NCBI RefSeq assembly: GCF_015832195.1
Contig: NC_052046.1
Span: 24,004,518 to 24,068,517, forward strand
Direction: 5' to 3'
From: Motacilla alba alba
Lineage: Eukaryota > Chordata > Aves > Passeriformes > Motacillidae
Length of the DNA: 64,000 bases
Shown: positions 12,724-25,881 of the stretch, one piece after another
How positions within the stretch are numbered: the stretch's first letter is position 1
Layout: every line of letters starts with the position of its first letter
The notes under the pieces: generated by a model
What the model saw: the letters and a program-made list of their open reading frames with translations, nothing else
Told to the model about the DNA's origin: nothing
Database searches by the model: none
Made by a program: the position numbers and the translations under genes

Positions 12724-13614
12724 CTACATATGCATGCATAATTGTTTGTAAGTTCTGGGCCTCAGACAACACATTTCTTCACTCCACTTGCAACTGGTTT
12801 GCAAATAGAAGGTTTGTCAAACTTATCAGCCTTTAACTCTGACAATTGAGGCCAGCAATTAAGCCAGAAAGTTATTCTTCCTCATGAATGTTTTCTGGTA
12901 AAACAGCATATACTAAGACATGACTCACCATAATTTATTGACTCCATCAAAAGAGAAGTATTTTTGTAGTACAAAATTTTGGGTAGGAAAAAAAAATAAG
13001 ATGCAAGTAAATGAAAAGGAGTCATCACTCTTTTCTCTTTAGAACAAGTCCCTCGGGATACATTATAGATGTCATGCAACAGGAAGTCAGAAAGAGGTTT
13101 TTTGAAGCAGACACATTCTTCCTTTCCCTGGCTCTGGCTCTTGCATTGTAGAATTGTCTCTTTGCAGACACTATAGTAATGACTGCTGGATGCATTTTGT
13201 CTTCTATGCATAATAGAGTTTCAACCAAGCTTGAAGATTAAAATAAGCCTCATACCTATTTATATCTAAAGCAATAATTGATTCCAAGGACAACTAAGTT
13301 ATCTTTTTTCTTTAGGCCTTGTCTCACTAAAATACCAAATGTTCTCACTATCAGTAAATATTTAGCAGGGTATTTTTTGCACCTATGTCATTCTTGGTTG
13401 CAAAAATATACTGTTGGTATTCTACAAGTAATCTAAATAAATTTCATTTCACTTCAAAAGTTCACAGAATTTCAAAGGGATGGGAATGACTATGCTTTTA
13501 AAATGCCAAAAGAGCTAGATATTCAGGAAAAAAACCCAACACAGATATCACATCCAAGTACAAAAAATTAAGCAATAATAAGAAATCTCTCATTTTCAAA
13601 AGCAGTAAATCAGC
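12054..13614. other. Unannotated DNA containing a (GT)n microsatellite
   Basis: Apart from the dinucleotide repeat at 12688-12721 I see no gene or transposon. The 109-codon minus-strand open frame at 12882-13211 resembles nothing I know. Confidence 0.5.
12688..12721 (+). repeat. (GT)17 microsatellite
   Basis: Uninterrupted GT dinucleotide run of 34 bp. It could adopt Z-DNA and is likely to vary in length between individuals. Confidence 0.97.
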
Positions 13615-14441
13615 ACTGAAACCCCTGTCCAATCTTAGAAATCTTTCCAAGCCCATGGAGGACTCCATGCCAGAGCAGGTGGATCCCTTTGAAGGAGGTT
13701 GTGACCCCATGGAAAACACGAGTCAGAAGGATCTGCAGGATCTGTGGACCCCTGAAGAGAGGACCCCATGCTGGAAGAGGTTTGCTGGCAGATCCTGTAG
13801 ACCTGTGGAAAGAGGAGTCCATGCTGGAGCAAGTTTTCTGGCAGGACTTGTGACCCCATGGGGTACCCAGGCTTGAACAGTGTATTTCTGAATACAGTGT
13901 GTTTCTGTATTGCATTCAGTGGGAGGGACCCACAATGGAGCAGTTTGTAAAGAACTGCAGCCCATGGGAAGGAGTCATATTGGAAAAGTTTGTGAAGGCT
14001 GTCTCCTGTGGGATGGTCTCCACACAGGACTAGGGAAAGAGTGTAATGAGTCTTCATTATTATTATTAAAGTCTCCTCTAATGTAAGGAGAAGCGTGCTG
14101 CAAAGACAGCATGTGAGGAATTGGTCACAAGCCCAATGCTCACTCCTCTGTGCCACTGGTAGGGAGGAGGTACAGAAAATCAGGAATGAGGTTGATTAGG
14201 GGATGGTGGTTTAAAGATTTTTCATGACTGTACTCGTAAATGAGTATCAAATAAAATGATTTGCAATAAGTTAATAAGTTTAGTCTGCTTTTCCTATGGC
14301 TGTAATAGGTGAATGATCCCTCTTTATCTCAACACATGAACCTTTCATCATATTTTCTTTCCCCTGTCCAGCTGAGGAGGGTAGTGCTACAAGCTTTGGA
14401 AGGCATCTGGCAAGCAGACAGGGTAAAGTCATCCCAACACA
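13615..14441 (+). mobile_element. ERVL-type LTR, 5'-truncated, sense
   Basis: This belongs to the same family as the LTRs at 49544-50578 and 57075-58122. The hallmark is a series of loosely repeated blocks of the kind CCATGGAGGAC...CATGCTGGAGCAG...GGCAGGACTTGTGACCC, followed by CTCTGTGCCACTGGTAGGGAGGAGG. Then come an AT-rich R region and the conserved 3' part TCTCAACACATGAACCTTTC...CCCCTGTCCAGCTGAGGAGG, ending at about ...CCAACACA. About 200 bp of U3, including the promoter, is missing compared with the two full copies. AATAAA occurs at 14250-14255. Minus-strand open frames here (up to 173 codons) are antisense artefacts of the repeated blocks. Confidence 0.85.
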
Positions 14442-16849
14442 ACTCCCATCCAGGCTAGTAGAAGGAACACAGTGTGCTATTTAGACCCACCATTTTATCT
14501 TAATGCTTTAACAAGTATTATAATGATTTAACAAGTATTTCTCAGCTGAATGCATAACAGTATTACTTCTACTAGCTACACAAATCACTTTTATCAGGTT
14601 CACATCAATAGCTAGCCTTGTAATTTCTTTGATTATTGCAAATTCATCTTGCATTTCACTGTTCCTTCAGATTAAATATTTAAACCAAGGAGTCTTAAAT
14701 CTCTTCTAGCTGCACCACAAAAAACACCTTAATTGAGTTAATTCCGTTTGTACCTGTCTTGTTTGATGGACCTGACCCGAGTCTCTGGATAAGGGATATA
14801 GTGTTCCTGAAAGGTCATCATCACCTTCTTTCTATTAGCCTGCAGGAGGAAAGCTGAATTTTTAGTTCATTAGGCTTTTCCTTGACAAAAGATGCAGTCA
14901 AACCACCTAACATAAAGCACAGTTCATAATCTCTAGCACATATGATTTTTTCTTGTTCATGAGATAAAAGGGATACAAACTCCCCTCCTCTCAGATGTTG
15001 ATCTTCCATTAAAAGGAAATGTGAATGTGTGCCAGAAAAGATCCACAATTCATCTCAGACCATCAGGATTCCAAGGCATGACACAGCATGTACCTATAAT
15101 TCAGACAAAATAAATTAATTTTAGTCTCATTTCCTTCTGTCAAAGGCCTAATATTTTCTTCTTCTTTCTTAAGAATATGCAATTTACTCCAAAAAAAAAG
15201 GCAGTGCACCACAAAATAAGTACTTGAGAAAGGGCTCAGGGATCACAAGGTTGCATCATCTTACTGCAGGTGTAACCTTACTGAAATGTTCACTTAGTCC
15301 CATCCTTTTTCTTCCCTCTGTGCCACAACAGACAGTAATAAGTATGTGGGTGGAAGGAATCACTTGAAGCTGACAATTTGTTGTACCTCCTTTGAGTTGC
15401 ACAGAGTTTTGTCTTGATTACTGGTATCAGTACTTCATTTCTCTTTGCCATAGAATTTCTTTCAGCATATTATAGACTTTCCAATCCCATGTACTTTGGA
15501 ATAAAATTAAAAAAAAAGAATAGAAAAAAACACTCATTCTTATAGGTTGTTCAGGAAAGAAGAGATTAACATTTAAAAGTTAATACATTAAAAGTATATT
15601 TTTCTTTCCAATCTCATATTCTTCTAAGATCTCTGTTTCTTAGATTACAAGAGTACTCTATTCACTTCACATTGTAGTCTTAAAGAGGTTAAAGGTATTT
15701 ACTTATTTATTTGACACCATGAAGATCCACATTCAAAATATGTCCCTTAAACTTCACTACTTAAACCTAGAGGCCTACAAGTTTTCCCATTATAATTGTC
15801 AGGATTCTACATTTCTGCTACTGGGGGACTACTGAGCCACCTATGGACTCATATGACCAGATTATGACCAGATTATCTCATATTGGACTCAATCAGTAGT
15901 CACATAGAAGAATTTCCCCACATCATTTACCTCTGGAATCCAAATTCTACTAGTACAGCTTAGAAAATTACAAACAGTCTCAGAAAACATTGTCAAAAGG
16001 GACAGTACTCTGCTTCCTAATTTCCACTGCCAAATAGAGCACTTATTCAGAAACTGGAAGAAACTGAAATTTCTTCTGTGTGTATATAAATCTTCTAGAA
16101 ATGTAGCCTCAGTGAAGTTTTCCAGACATCATGCCACATGAAAAGTTTGTGGAGAAAAATTGTTTCACTGAAAATTTGTTTCAGAACAAACCATATACAA
16201 CTCTTATGGAGTACATCTGACCCACAGCACCATTTGATCATCTTACATAGTTTGGTTACAAGTATTAGAAGGTATAACAGCCTCATAAACAAGGGAAACA
16301 TACTGTGTGGTTTCCTCAGAATTATAGCACTCCATTTCCACATTTCAGCTTTTGACTTCTTCATTCATTCTTCTCAGTGACATTTCACTATGTAGTGCTC
16401 ATATGATTTGGAATTAGAAAATTCATACCTGGAACTCATATCTCCTTTCCACATAGGGAATGAAATTATTTCTTTTAAATAAATCTACAAAGAAAGCAGG
16501 AAAATACTAGCTGGGGGAAAAAACTAAAAAGTAATAAATGCATGAGTTTTAAAGAGGCTTTGTTTTTAGTAGACATATTTAATTGTACAAATGTGAGTAG
16601 AAGTCTGAATCTAAGGCTTTAATTCTGTCTGTCCAATACATTACACAAACACAACTAAACAGAATGAATGACACCACAGAGAACTGTTGCTTACTACCAA
16701 GTTAAAACAGTTAGACAGTAATCATGCTTCTGCTCTTCTCAATTCCGTGTTTGTAATTCTGTTATTAGTCTTGTTCCATTCTCTCACTATCTTAGGTTTT
16801 ATCATTTCGTGATGGTCGAAGCCAAGACTGCCATGACCTTTGCAATACA
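14442..16849. other. Unannotated AT-rich DNA
   Basis: Nothing recognised apart from a short 11-bp tandem duplication (TATGACCAGAT-type unit) around 15852-15875. Confidence 0.5.
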
Positions 16850-17520
16850 AGCCTGTACTTTCTGAGAGGAACAGGTCCAGGAGACCATATTATCTAGTCA
16901 GCTTACCCATCCAAAAATTTAATTAAATGTACCCCAGGAATCTCCTGGGTTGCTTTGGCCTCGATATCATTGTCAGAGTAACTCCTGTTTCTGCCTAGAA
17001 TCAGGCCCTGCACCTGTAAGGCTTCTTCCATTTTTCTAAAGAAAGCCCTATCAATTTCATGCTATTAGGTGGTTTGTAGTCAAAGCCCCCAAAGAAGTCA
17101 TTTTATTTGATTCTGATGCTGCTTCACTCACAGAAGACTAGTTAGATCTTTGTGCATTTGGCCTTCTGGCCTTTGTGCCTTTGTGTGCAATGCAACAACT
17201 CCTCCCTGCCTTCCTGATCTGTACTACCTAAGGACCCACTGCCCATTCTTTGCAACACTCTATTCGAGCAAACCATATCTGTGATCCCAATGAGACTGAA
17301 GCTCTGCAGCAGCACCTGGATTTCTGCCCTTGTGATCCCCATGCTGTGTGAACCGATGCACAGGTGCCTGAGGTAGGCCTCTCGTAACAGACCTCCCTCC
17401 TCTGATTGGAAATCAGAGACCCTCCTTCCTGTTGCATTGCCAGGCACTTCCTTATCATCTGCCATGCCTCCCTGCACCTCTCTTCAGGCTTTGGTCACCA
17501 TTCCCTAAGCTAGATTAAAG
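16850..17520 (-). mobile_element. CR1 LINE fragment, endonuclease domain region, antisense
   Basis: On the minus strand the translation contains HSMGITRAEIQVLLQSFS and LIGITDMV near 17245-17350. This is the start of the CR1 apurinic-type endonuclease, where SMGNK, E-L and IITETWWD-like residues are expected. Farther along, near 17060-17090, an FDYKPPN stretch matches the YRPP motif of the same domain. The reading frame is broken between these blocks, and the catalytic residues cannot all be placed. The 5' limit (about 17520) and 3' limit (about 16850) are where similarity fades. There is no reverse transcriptase part, so the fragment was cut out of a longer element or truncated at both ends. 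Confidence 0.72.
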
Positions 17521-18628
17521 TCTTTCTCTCTTTCTGGCAAATGTGTTCCTGCCCCCATCTCTCCCCTGTCATTCTTCAAAGTGAGGAAAAAACAAATAAA
17601 AACCAAATCTTTGCATGTAATATGAGCTGTTAACCCAGCATCGCCAGATGCCTTGCTGCTCCACTCACGATCAGCCTCTCATCACAACCTATCCACAAGA
17701 GATCATTTGTCTCCAGACTTTCTGAAGTCCGAGTACCCTATGAATATCTTATGTTTGTTAAGTTCAAATGTATATAACTCATAAGCCATATAGCAATGAT
17801 GGGAAAGCCTCAAACTGCTTTTACACAGCTTAAGAGGCATCCAACAATTGTTTGAGTATTTTATTTTTGTATTGTCCACTGCTGATCTTAAATTAAAACT
17901 AAACTCACACGCATGAATAACATATGAAATGCATGCACACAAAGCAGAGTAAACCAATGTGCAGGACAGGTGAAGAAAAACATTCTATTTATTATTACCA
18001 GTATGGCTTCAGCTGTAGTACCATGTTGCACACTGTATAGTACCTCAAGAAGGATAGAATTCTTTCAGAAAATAAAGCTCATAGAAGAGTACTGTGGATG
18101 ATCACTGGCTTAGGAAAAATGACATAGGAAAGATGATTGAGAACTGGATTGATACAGTTGAGAGAAGACTGACAGAATCAAGACAAGAGTCTTAAAATAC
18201 ACAAAAACATTTTCCAGAATGGAATCATAACTTCTCCATGGCCCTATAAAACATACAAGAAATACTGGTCTAAGTGAGATCACCCTAAGCACCAGGAGAA
18301 GTCTTTCAAGGTGAGATAGTGAAGTAATGGGACACTTGACTTAGGACTGTAAAATTTTCATGATTGGAGGACTTTTGAAAAATATTTTGTTTACACAAAT
18401 ACATATGAGGGATAATTTATGTAGAATTTATCTTGCTTGGAATGCAGAAGATGCAAAATTTAATATTCTGAGGTCTTTTCCAGTTCTACCTCACAAAATT
18501 AGGTATTTTATCAATACTACTAAGAAAACAAAGAGCAAACAAGATCAATAAAGAGACAAGCATAAGACATTCAATTTAAATCTTTAAAATACATTTTTTA
18601 AAAATTACAAAAGTCCACTATTTTTTGT
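17521..18628. other. Unannotated DNA
   Basis: No recognisable gene or repeat. Confidence 0.5.
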
Positions 18629-18800
18629 ACTGTGAGTGTTCTCAAACCCAGAGAGGCTGTGGGATCTCTGTCCTTGGGGATATTTTGAACTGAATTAGAT
18701 ACAGCCCTGAGCATTCTGCTCATATTGGCCCTATTTTGAGCTGGGCCTTGGACTCAGTATCTCCATAAACCCCTTCCAACATCATCCATTATGTGTATGA
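18629..18800 (+). mobile_element. CR1 LINE 3' end, sense
   Basis: The blocks CCCAGAGAGGCTGTGGGATC, TCCTTGGGGATATT, ACAGCCCTGAGCA and CCCTTCCAACATCATCCATT follow the CR1 3' consensus in order. This is a 170-bp, strongly 5'-truncated and moderately diverged copy. Confidence 0.9.
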
Positions 18801-21800
18801 CATGAAACCAAATATTTCTAACATATTTAAACTAGTGATTCTGATCTTTCACTCTACCAGTGACCAAGGTCTTGATCCAGCTTTTTAGCTGTAAGTGGTC
18901 TTACAATTGAATTATTCTAGCCTTTGTTATAACTCAGCTTGTTTTGTAGAGAAACTACATGAAATGGAAGATTTGACAAATGCCTGAAGTATCAATAATT
19001 ACAGTCACTTATAAATCACTTCTCACCTTGGTCAGCAGGGAAGCAACCTAAGCATAGTGGTATTCAACCACAAATTTGAGAACTGAGTGTTTATTAGAAG
19101 TTGGCAAATATTCATCTGACCTGCTATCAGGTATAACAAAAACTGTGCTACAGAAGACTCTTCCAAAAAAAAGCACATCTTTGCATATTTTCATTTAGAT
19201 ATTTTTTATCAGTGCATCTTTCTTCATGATTCTTTTAAATAAACAGCTCCTGAAATCTGAACACAGACTGTCATTATCATGGAATAACTACTTAATTAAA
19301 AATGCAAATTTAATTCAGTATTTGTCTTTAAACGTTAGTGGGAAAAAAGCATAAAATTGTCTGTTTGATAAGTTGTATATGCAAAAAAGTAAATATTTCA
19401 GAAATATACAACCCTTTTAGTTTTCTTAAGACATATTGAATATTAAGACTGATATTTGCAAATTTTGAAATACATTTATGAATTTTGTGCAACTATTACA
19501 ATAACTCATAATTATACAGAAATTTATAAACTGGAAAACAGTTAAATTCAAGTTCAATACACTTCATTAACACATAAAACAAATTCCTTTTCTTTCTTTT
19601 TTTAGTGCTGCTTGGTGTTAGCCATATTTAGGTAAACATAAAAAACTGCTGATCATCAGCTTTCTAACCACCACATTTTTCCTACTCCAAACCACTGTAT
19701 TTTATAACAAATTTATATGACAAAAGGATTATTTTTAACAGTGGCATGCCCTACCACAGTTCTAGAGTTCTGGATGAGAATTAGTCAGAATTGAAACAAT
19801 TGCTGTTTTTCTAATCAAAAGTGAAGCCTTTTCACTAGCCATAGAAAAGACTAGAAACTGCTTAGGATAAGTTTCTGCAAAGACATGAATATTGTGTCTC
19901 TCACATACAGTAGTAATGAAAATTTGAGAGAAAAGCCCACAGAAGTCCTTAAAATGGCAAAAAAAAATCTACATATTCTCATGAAATCAATCTTTCATTG
20001 AAAAGCAAAGCAACATTTACAACACAGAACCTGATTAATTTTAACATATATGGAGGTGACATGGACCAAAGCCTCAAGCTTCAAAGTAGGTAACATTAGT
20101 CAATAGCATTTTAACAGGAAGAATAACTAACAGCTGGAGCAACTTCAAAAACGTAGGTTGCATTTTTTTATCACTGACACATTCAGGTTAAGCTTAGACA
20201 TTGTTCTGAGTTTTGCATAGCAATTAATCAAAAGAAGACTCATAACCTACAGGGTGGAGACAATCTGTAAATGTAACTACAAAGGTACTGTCTGGCTTCA
20301 TAAATAAGGAACATGTAAACTCTTATGCCTTTTACTGGAAGTTCTCACTGGAAGTTCAGCCCTAACTGGGGGCTTTCCATCTAAGGCGGGCTTTGCAAAC
20401 TGGCAAATCTGCCATGGAACTTGAGAAAAATCAGAATTTCACAGCCACAGTAGCCTTTGTAGTATGAAAAAATAACCAACCAAACATATACTTTTGATTG
20501 CTTCCCCTAGCCTCTAAAAGGAGGTAATGTAATGGTTGTTATTAAAATAATACACATTGTATCAAGATATCACAGTAACAGGGCAGGGCAGTTTTTTCAA
20601 AAGCAGGATGCTGCCTGCAAGAAACCAGAATTAACACTATTTTCTGTTGACAGCACTGAGAGTCCTGTTATGCCTATTACAATTTTCTGTACTTCATAAT
20701 TTTTATTAATTTTTCATACTTGGCTCAGATATTGGAAATATTCAATAAAACCCATACAATCAACCACAAAGAATGCATAAATTAAAATAAATAAGCAAAG
20801 AAAAAGCATAATTTGAACTAGTTCCAGGCTTCTCAAAGTTTTTCAGGTGTATTAAGTAAACTATTTATCAGATGGACTATTCCTAGCACTTCCTCTCTAC
20901 TGTTAGGTTTATTTCTCAACATGTTTTCTACATGAAGGCTCTTTTATTCAGACCTATTTACATATTCCTTTAGTTATCTAATGGGGTAACTACCATTTTA
21001 AAATCATATCCCAGATACTTCCATCTTCTTTCACAAATAACAGCAAATATAGGAATGCTGAAATTTCTGACTGGTCCTATTTGTTACGAATTTATTCAAT
21101 TTAATACTAATTGGTTCTCTCAGACACTTCCTTTCTAAGGCATCTGAAGCTTTCTCTATCATTATAGCAGATTAAGAAATTACCATAATTTAATTGAAGA
21201 AATATGTGGGTTCTAGATTTTTTTATTAGCTCTTGGGTTATACTTAATAAAACCCCAGTTTTAATGTCAGGTTATGATCTGCTCTTTTTCTGGGCATCCA
21301 TATGTTACTACCAAATTTATAACTTGACTCTTTTCTTGTTCTTGCGTCATTTTTTTGATAAGATCTTTTGTGGGATTTTACTGAATACTTTTTTTTTCTT
21401 CATAATGGCTCATTTCTTCTATCATTAGAGGGATGAGAAGAATTTGTGGTCTTTATTTGTATGGTGACTGAACCAATGTGCAAAAGAGCTGAATTTTGTT
21501 AATGACATGCAATTTATCTTTTCTTCTTCATTTTTTTTCTTTAGAAGAGCAGTAAGAGAATGCATTAACATTTAACTATAATATCTGTGTTAAACCTTTC
21601 ATTTAAGGCTACATTTTTCTGAACTCTGAATACTGAGCCTTGAAGAAAGTATCCTTACTAAAAAATATGTAAGTTTTCAAAGCACTCCAGCTTAGAAAAT
21701 GTTTAACTTTCTTTTAATAGTAGGAGAAGCTCATTTTATCATGCTCAAAAATAAGTTGAAAGTATCCTTTTTTAATTTTCTCATTAAAAATTATCACTTT

Positions 21801-22243
21801 TGATGAAGAACATGAAGGAAAATACCAGGCAAAATAGTAATTTTAGGGAGGTCATAAATCACTGAAAAAAACTTTGCCTGAGCCATATCCCTCTGAGAGC
21901 AATGTGGTACCAAAATAAATCTCACTGACAAATCGTGAGACAAACTTTTTGTTACACTACAACTGAAAACATTCTTTGCTCATTGCCAGCAAGCATAACA
22001 TTTTGTTTTCAGCACCCACCCACAGCTACTCAGAAGAGAAAGCATGTGCACTGCAATTGAACCATTAGCCAGTCAGATAGACTGTGATAGACTGTTCTGC
22101 TCTGCCAGCCAGGCAGAATAGCATTATAGAAATTCCTGTTAAGGTATAAATATACTTTCCTTTCTCTCCATTTGCCATGAATCTTCACAAGTCCTCTAAT
22201 ACAACAGAATCAAAAGTCAAAAGTGAAGTTACATTGCAGATTT

Positions 22244-22263
22244 CTTGCCCTTTAAAGGGCAAG
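22244..22263. repeat. 20-bp perfect palindrome
   Basis: CTTGCCCTTTAAAGGGCAAG is its own reverse complement, with no spacer. It has a TTTAAA centre (DraI-like) and could be a dimeric protein site or a cruciform, or chance. Confidence 0.95.
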
Positions 22264-24200
22264 GGATAGTATCTGGCATTAAACAGACTACCTGCAAGGA
22301 TGGTGATTTGAAGTGGAAATTAACTCAGAGCAGGAATTTACGGTGAGAATTCACTGCTGTTATTTTCTGACCATTCACGGAAATATCTAATGCCATTAAT
22401 GAAACTAAGTATTTCAAGAAACACTAATTCTGGTAAAGGGACAGATTTTGGTGTCACATACAGTCACAAGACTCTAGAAGATACGTTGTAATGCCAAAGA
22501 TAGGAAATGTCTTTAAATAAACTATGAACCTGGGAGGAGAAACTCAAAATTAATGACCAGTCTACTCTGTGGAAAAGCCACTTCAACATCTTGCTTTTTC
22601 TATGTCCCAAAAAGAATGACAAATTTTTCTTTCAAAATACTAAGATTTTCATCTTCCCTTTTCCCTATTCTGCTACAACACAGGTCTATCCTGTACAAGG
22701 CAAAATAGACCAAAAAAGCATACTTGGACAGACTACAGGCAATGTTGTTTCAGGTCTCGTAATCTGACAGTGCAATGAAGAATTTGTGTCTCCTACCGAA
22801 AGCCATTCAGTGCTGCTAGGGTCTGGATGCTGTGATCTAGATACTAGAGGGCAGTATCTTACTCAAGGAACAGCATAAGCTGTCTTAGAATTGGACATCA
22901 CAATGAAAACAGATGCAAAATCTGTATTAAATGCCACTCTATAGACACACAGTGAAGTTACAGCAGGTGTTTGTTGACCTACCTTCATGGCTGTGATACT
23001 TCCTGTGATGGATACACTTAACAGAAAAAATTATTTTATAGCCAGTTTAATGTACACTGCTGCTCTTTTCACTGTCTCCCATATGAACATATCTAAAGTT
23101 AAAATATTGTAAGCGGAGCTGGATCTTTTACTGACCACTGCCAGTCTCCTTACTGTGGTATAATACCAAAGAAATAATACCAAGCAGAAATCTTGTCTTG
23201 TGTAATAAATTCTGTCTTATACTATTACCTTTGAGAAAGTAATTGCTATACTTTTAGGTCTAAGTGCAATTTTCTCTATGATATGTTTGACAACAAATCA
23301 ACACCCATATAGGACATTCTTTATATTCCATCTGTAGTGCCTCCTATCCCAAATAAAGAGAAGAAAAGAAACTACTGTTGTGCTCATATACCAGGAAATG
23401 CTGTAATATTTGTTAAATATTTGCAAGGAAATAAAATTAATCCAGATGAGTGTTTTCAAGACTTCAAAACTGTGGATTATTTTAAAGCAGTAAGTAATAA
23501 AACTTTAGCAAAAATGAGTAGAAATTCCCATTATGTTTCCATGTTCAACATCCATGCTGATGTACCTTACTAACAATGATGAGGTCTAGTTCACACTGCT
23601 TACTGCTCAGTGAATGCTGTACAACATGCTTCTCAGTAATTACAAGTTTAAAACTCCCAACTTCAATTATCTTTCATCCCTTTTTCCTGATCAGATTTGA
23701 GTTTCACTGTTACTGAACTTGAATATGAAGAATTGAATACTGAAAAATATGGAAAAACATATTATTCCTTCCTTTAAAAGGCCTCTGCCCCCTGGGGTGT
23801 GTTTTGAGGTCTTCTGGGTATTTTTGTGAAGGACTGTGTCTAACACACCTCATTCAAAATATGTCCTTTGACTTAATTTTTGAAAGATGGGACTGTCTGC
23901 ATGAGACAAGACAGAGAGGATCAAATCCCTGGTATGTAAATTCTTCAAACTTTTGAAGCCAGCAATGCTAAATGTATGCATAAGTGTTCAATAATGTCAA
24001 CAGAGAGAGCTGATGGACTAAGCCCATGTCTACTAAACATCTCACAGGCAAATAAATATAAAACCTCCTTCATGCAGCTTTTAAAAATATAAAGACCAAA
24101 ATGTAACTAGCTATAGTACAGCTGTGATAGGAAAGAGTAGAAAAGGGCCAGAAAGCAAGAAGCAGATCAGAAATTACACATTGTTTCACCAGCCATCAGG

Positions 24201-24312
24201 AAAAACAAACAAACAAACAAACAAAACCAACAGAACAAAAAAACCAAACCAAACCAAACCAGACCAAACCAAGCAAAAAAACCACCCCAAACCAAACCAA
24301 CAAACAAAAAAC
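24201..24312 (+). repeat. (AAAC)n/(AACC)n simple repeat
   Basis: About 110 bp made almost only of A and C: AAAC units first, then AAACC units with interruptions. The 89-codon plus-strand open frame across it is an artefact of the repeat. Confidence 0.92.
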
Positions 24313-24647
24313 TCTGCATCTAAATATTATTTCAGACCAAATAAGAAAACTGAAAAAATAGAAGGCAAAACTTCAGACATGGCTGGGCATTGATGGCCTC
24401 AGTTCTATCTAGCTTCATGTCAGAGGTGAAGTAATAGGTCTCAGGGCAAATCAATGAATATACTGAAGGCCAGATAGTCCAAAAAGACCTACAGTGATCG
24501 GCAGAATGTGCCAAGAGGGCCTGTGTTAATTTCAGCAAGGATGAATGCAAACGTCACCACCTGGGAAGGAGAACCTCCTTGAACCTATGGAGATGTATGG
24601 CTGCATCATGTGTAAGGGTTACTTGGGAAAACAAATGCCATGACTAC

Positions 24648-24933
24648 AAAGATACCCTTCTTCCCACAGCTTTATGTGCCAAGCATGACGTTGTGTAGTC
24701 TGGAATACCACTTGGGTCAGCTGGGGTCAGCAGTGCCAGCTGTGTCACATCCCAACTCTTTGTGCCCCCCAGCCTTCTCACTGATGTGGTAATTTGAGGA
24801 GCAGAAACACTTCCATGCTGCTCAAGATCTGCTCCATAATCATGAAAATACCCCTGTGTTATCAGCACTTTTGCAGCACAAATCCAGAACATAGCCCTAC
24901 ACTCTAAAGAAAAGTAACTCTATCCCATCCAAA
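24648..24933 (-). mobile_element. Partial LTR, antisense, same family as 11133-11722
   Basis: On the minus strand the right end at 24933 is the U3 start of this family (GGATGGGATAGAGTTACTTT region). It then runs through blocks shared with the 11.1-kb copy: CTTGTGCC-type, GGGTCAGCTG-type and GAGCATGACG-like motifs (here AAGCATGACG at 24682). The TATA box, R and U5 are missing. A sense CR1 end begins only about 8 bp to the right, so the two insertions abut. Confidence 0.7.
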
Positions 24934-24940
24934 ATAAATT

Positions 24941-25063
24941 TGGAGATACTCAAAATCTGACTGGACACATCCCTGAGCAATACACTCAGCTTTGAGCTGG
25001 TGTGGGGATGAACTGTGCAATCTCTCTAAGGTCCTTCAAACCCCAGCTCATTTGTGGTTGTGT
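24941..25063 (+). mobile_element. CR1 LINE 3' end, sense (first of a pair)
   Basis: TGGAGATACTCAAAATCTGA, CTGGACACATCCCTGAGCAA, GGTGTGGGGATGAACT and AAGGTCCTTCAAACCCCAGC follow the CR1 terminal consensus. The copy is 5'-truncated and ends about 50 bp before a second CR1 terminus in the same orientation. Confidence 0.85.
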
Positions 25064-25110
25064 GCTATTTTGCTGGATGTTGTGTAGTTTATAACTTGAC
25101 TGTATAAATT

Positions 25111-25213
25111 TCTGAACAACCTAGTCTAACCTCACAGCTGATCCTGTTTTGAGCAGGTAATTGACTAAGATCTCCTCAGGTCCCTTCCAAGCTTATTATC
25201 TTTTGATGCTATG
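25111..25213 (+). mobile_element. CR1 LINE 3' end, sense (second of a pair)
   Basis: TCTGAACAACCTAGTCTAAC, CTGATCCTGTTTTGAGCAGG, and CTCCTCAGGTCCCTTCCAAG followed by a decayed terminal repeat. It differs enough from the copy 50 bp upstream to be a separate insertion, although an old local duplication cannot be ruled out. Confidence 0.85.
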
Positions 25214-25881
25214 CTTGGCAGCGGTGCTAGGTACTGCAGTGACAAACACTAACGATGAGCCAGCTAAACAGTTTAGGAAGCAACAACACAGACAAAATGT
25301 AAACACCCCTCAGAATAGAATGATTCTTTACTGTACCTCTTAAACGATTCTCTAATGCTCAGCTGTAGAAACTCCACAAGTCACTGCCACACTGTAAATA
25401 ATTTAATGGCACAGTCATGTCTGAACTTTCTTTTAGGTCTACTATTGTCAAAACATAGCAAACATCAAATATAAAGTGGTATATTTGTACCCATGAAAAT
25501 CAACTGAAACAAATATATGTATAATCAGCTGAATTCACAGCAAATTTCACAGCAATTTTATTTGATGAAATCATGTCTGAAATAATGAAGGAAATAAATA
25601 ATGAAGCAAATATCTTCTTATTTACTTATCCCATATGCAAGACATCCAATATGAAAGACATCGTTGACAGAAGACAGAAAGATGATGGTAATATCTAAAG
25701 AAATTACTATAAGCAAATTATGAGGTGTACCTTTGCAGGAGTTTTTTATTCTGGGAAATAGCTTTTTGGCAGACATAAAAATGAATGTCAATAAAACTTT
25801 TGTCATGGGTTCAAAAAGAAAAAATCCTGCAGTTCTTGTGTACATCATTTGTGCAAAAAGGTGGGCTTAATCTCCAGATTT
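25214..25881. other. Unannotated spacer
   Basis: AT-rich sequence between the CR1 pair and the next LTR, with no recognisable feature. Confidence 0.5.

Larger units (their letters stand above)
18801..24647. other. Long unannotated AT-rich stretch
   Basis: Almost 6 kb without a recognisable gene, CR1 or LTR. It contains a 20-bp perfect palindrome at 22244-22263 and an A/C-rich simple repeat at 24201-24312. Long repeat-free stretches in bird genomes sometimes carry conserved noncoding elements, but conservation cannot be judged from one sequence. Confidence 0.5.

Noticed and set aside
13635..14156. 173-codon minus-strand open frame
   Set aside because: It is antisense to the 5'-truncated LTR at 13615-14441. 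The same blocks produce similar shadow frames in the other copies.
16850..17520. Possible host gene exon in the 111-codon minus-strand frame
   Set aside because: The HSMGITRAEIQVLLQS, LIGITDM and YKPP segments, in that order, match the CR1 endonuclease and not a host gene.
24124..24393. 89-codon frame rich in Lys, Asn, Thr and Gln
   Set aside because: It is a translation of the (AAAC)n/(AACC)n simple repeat.
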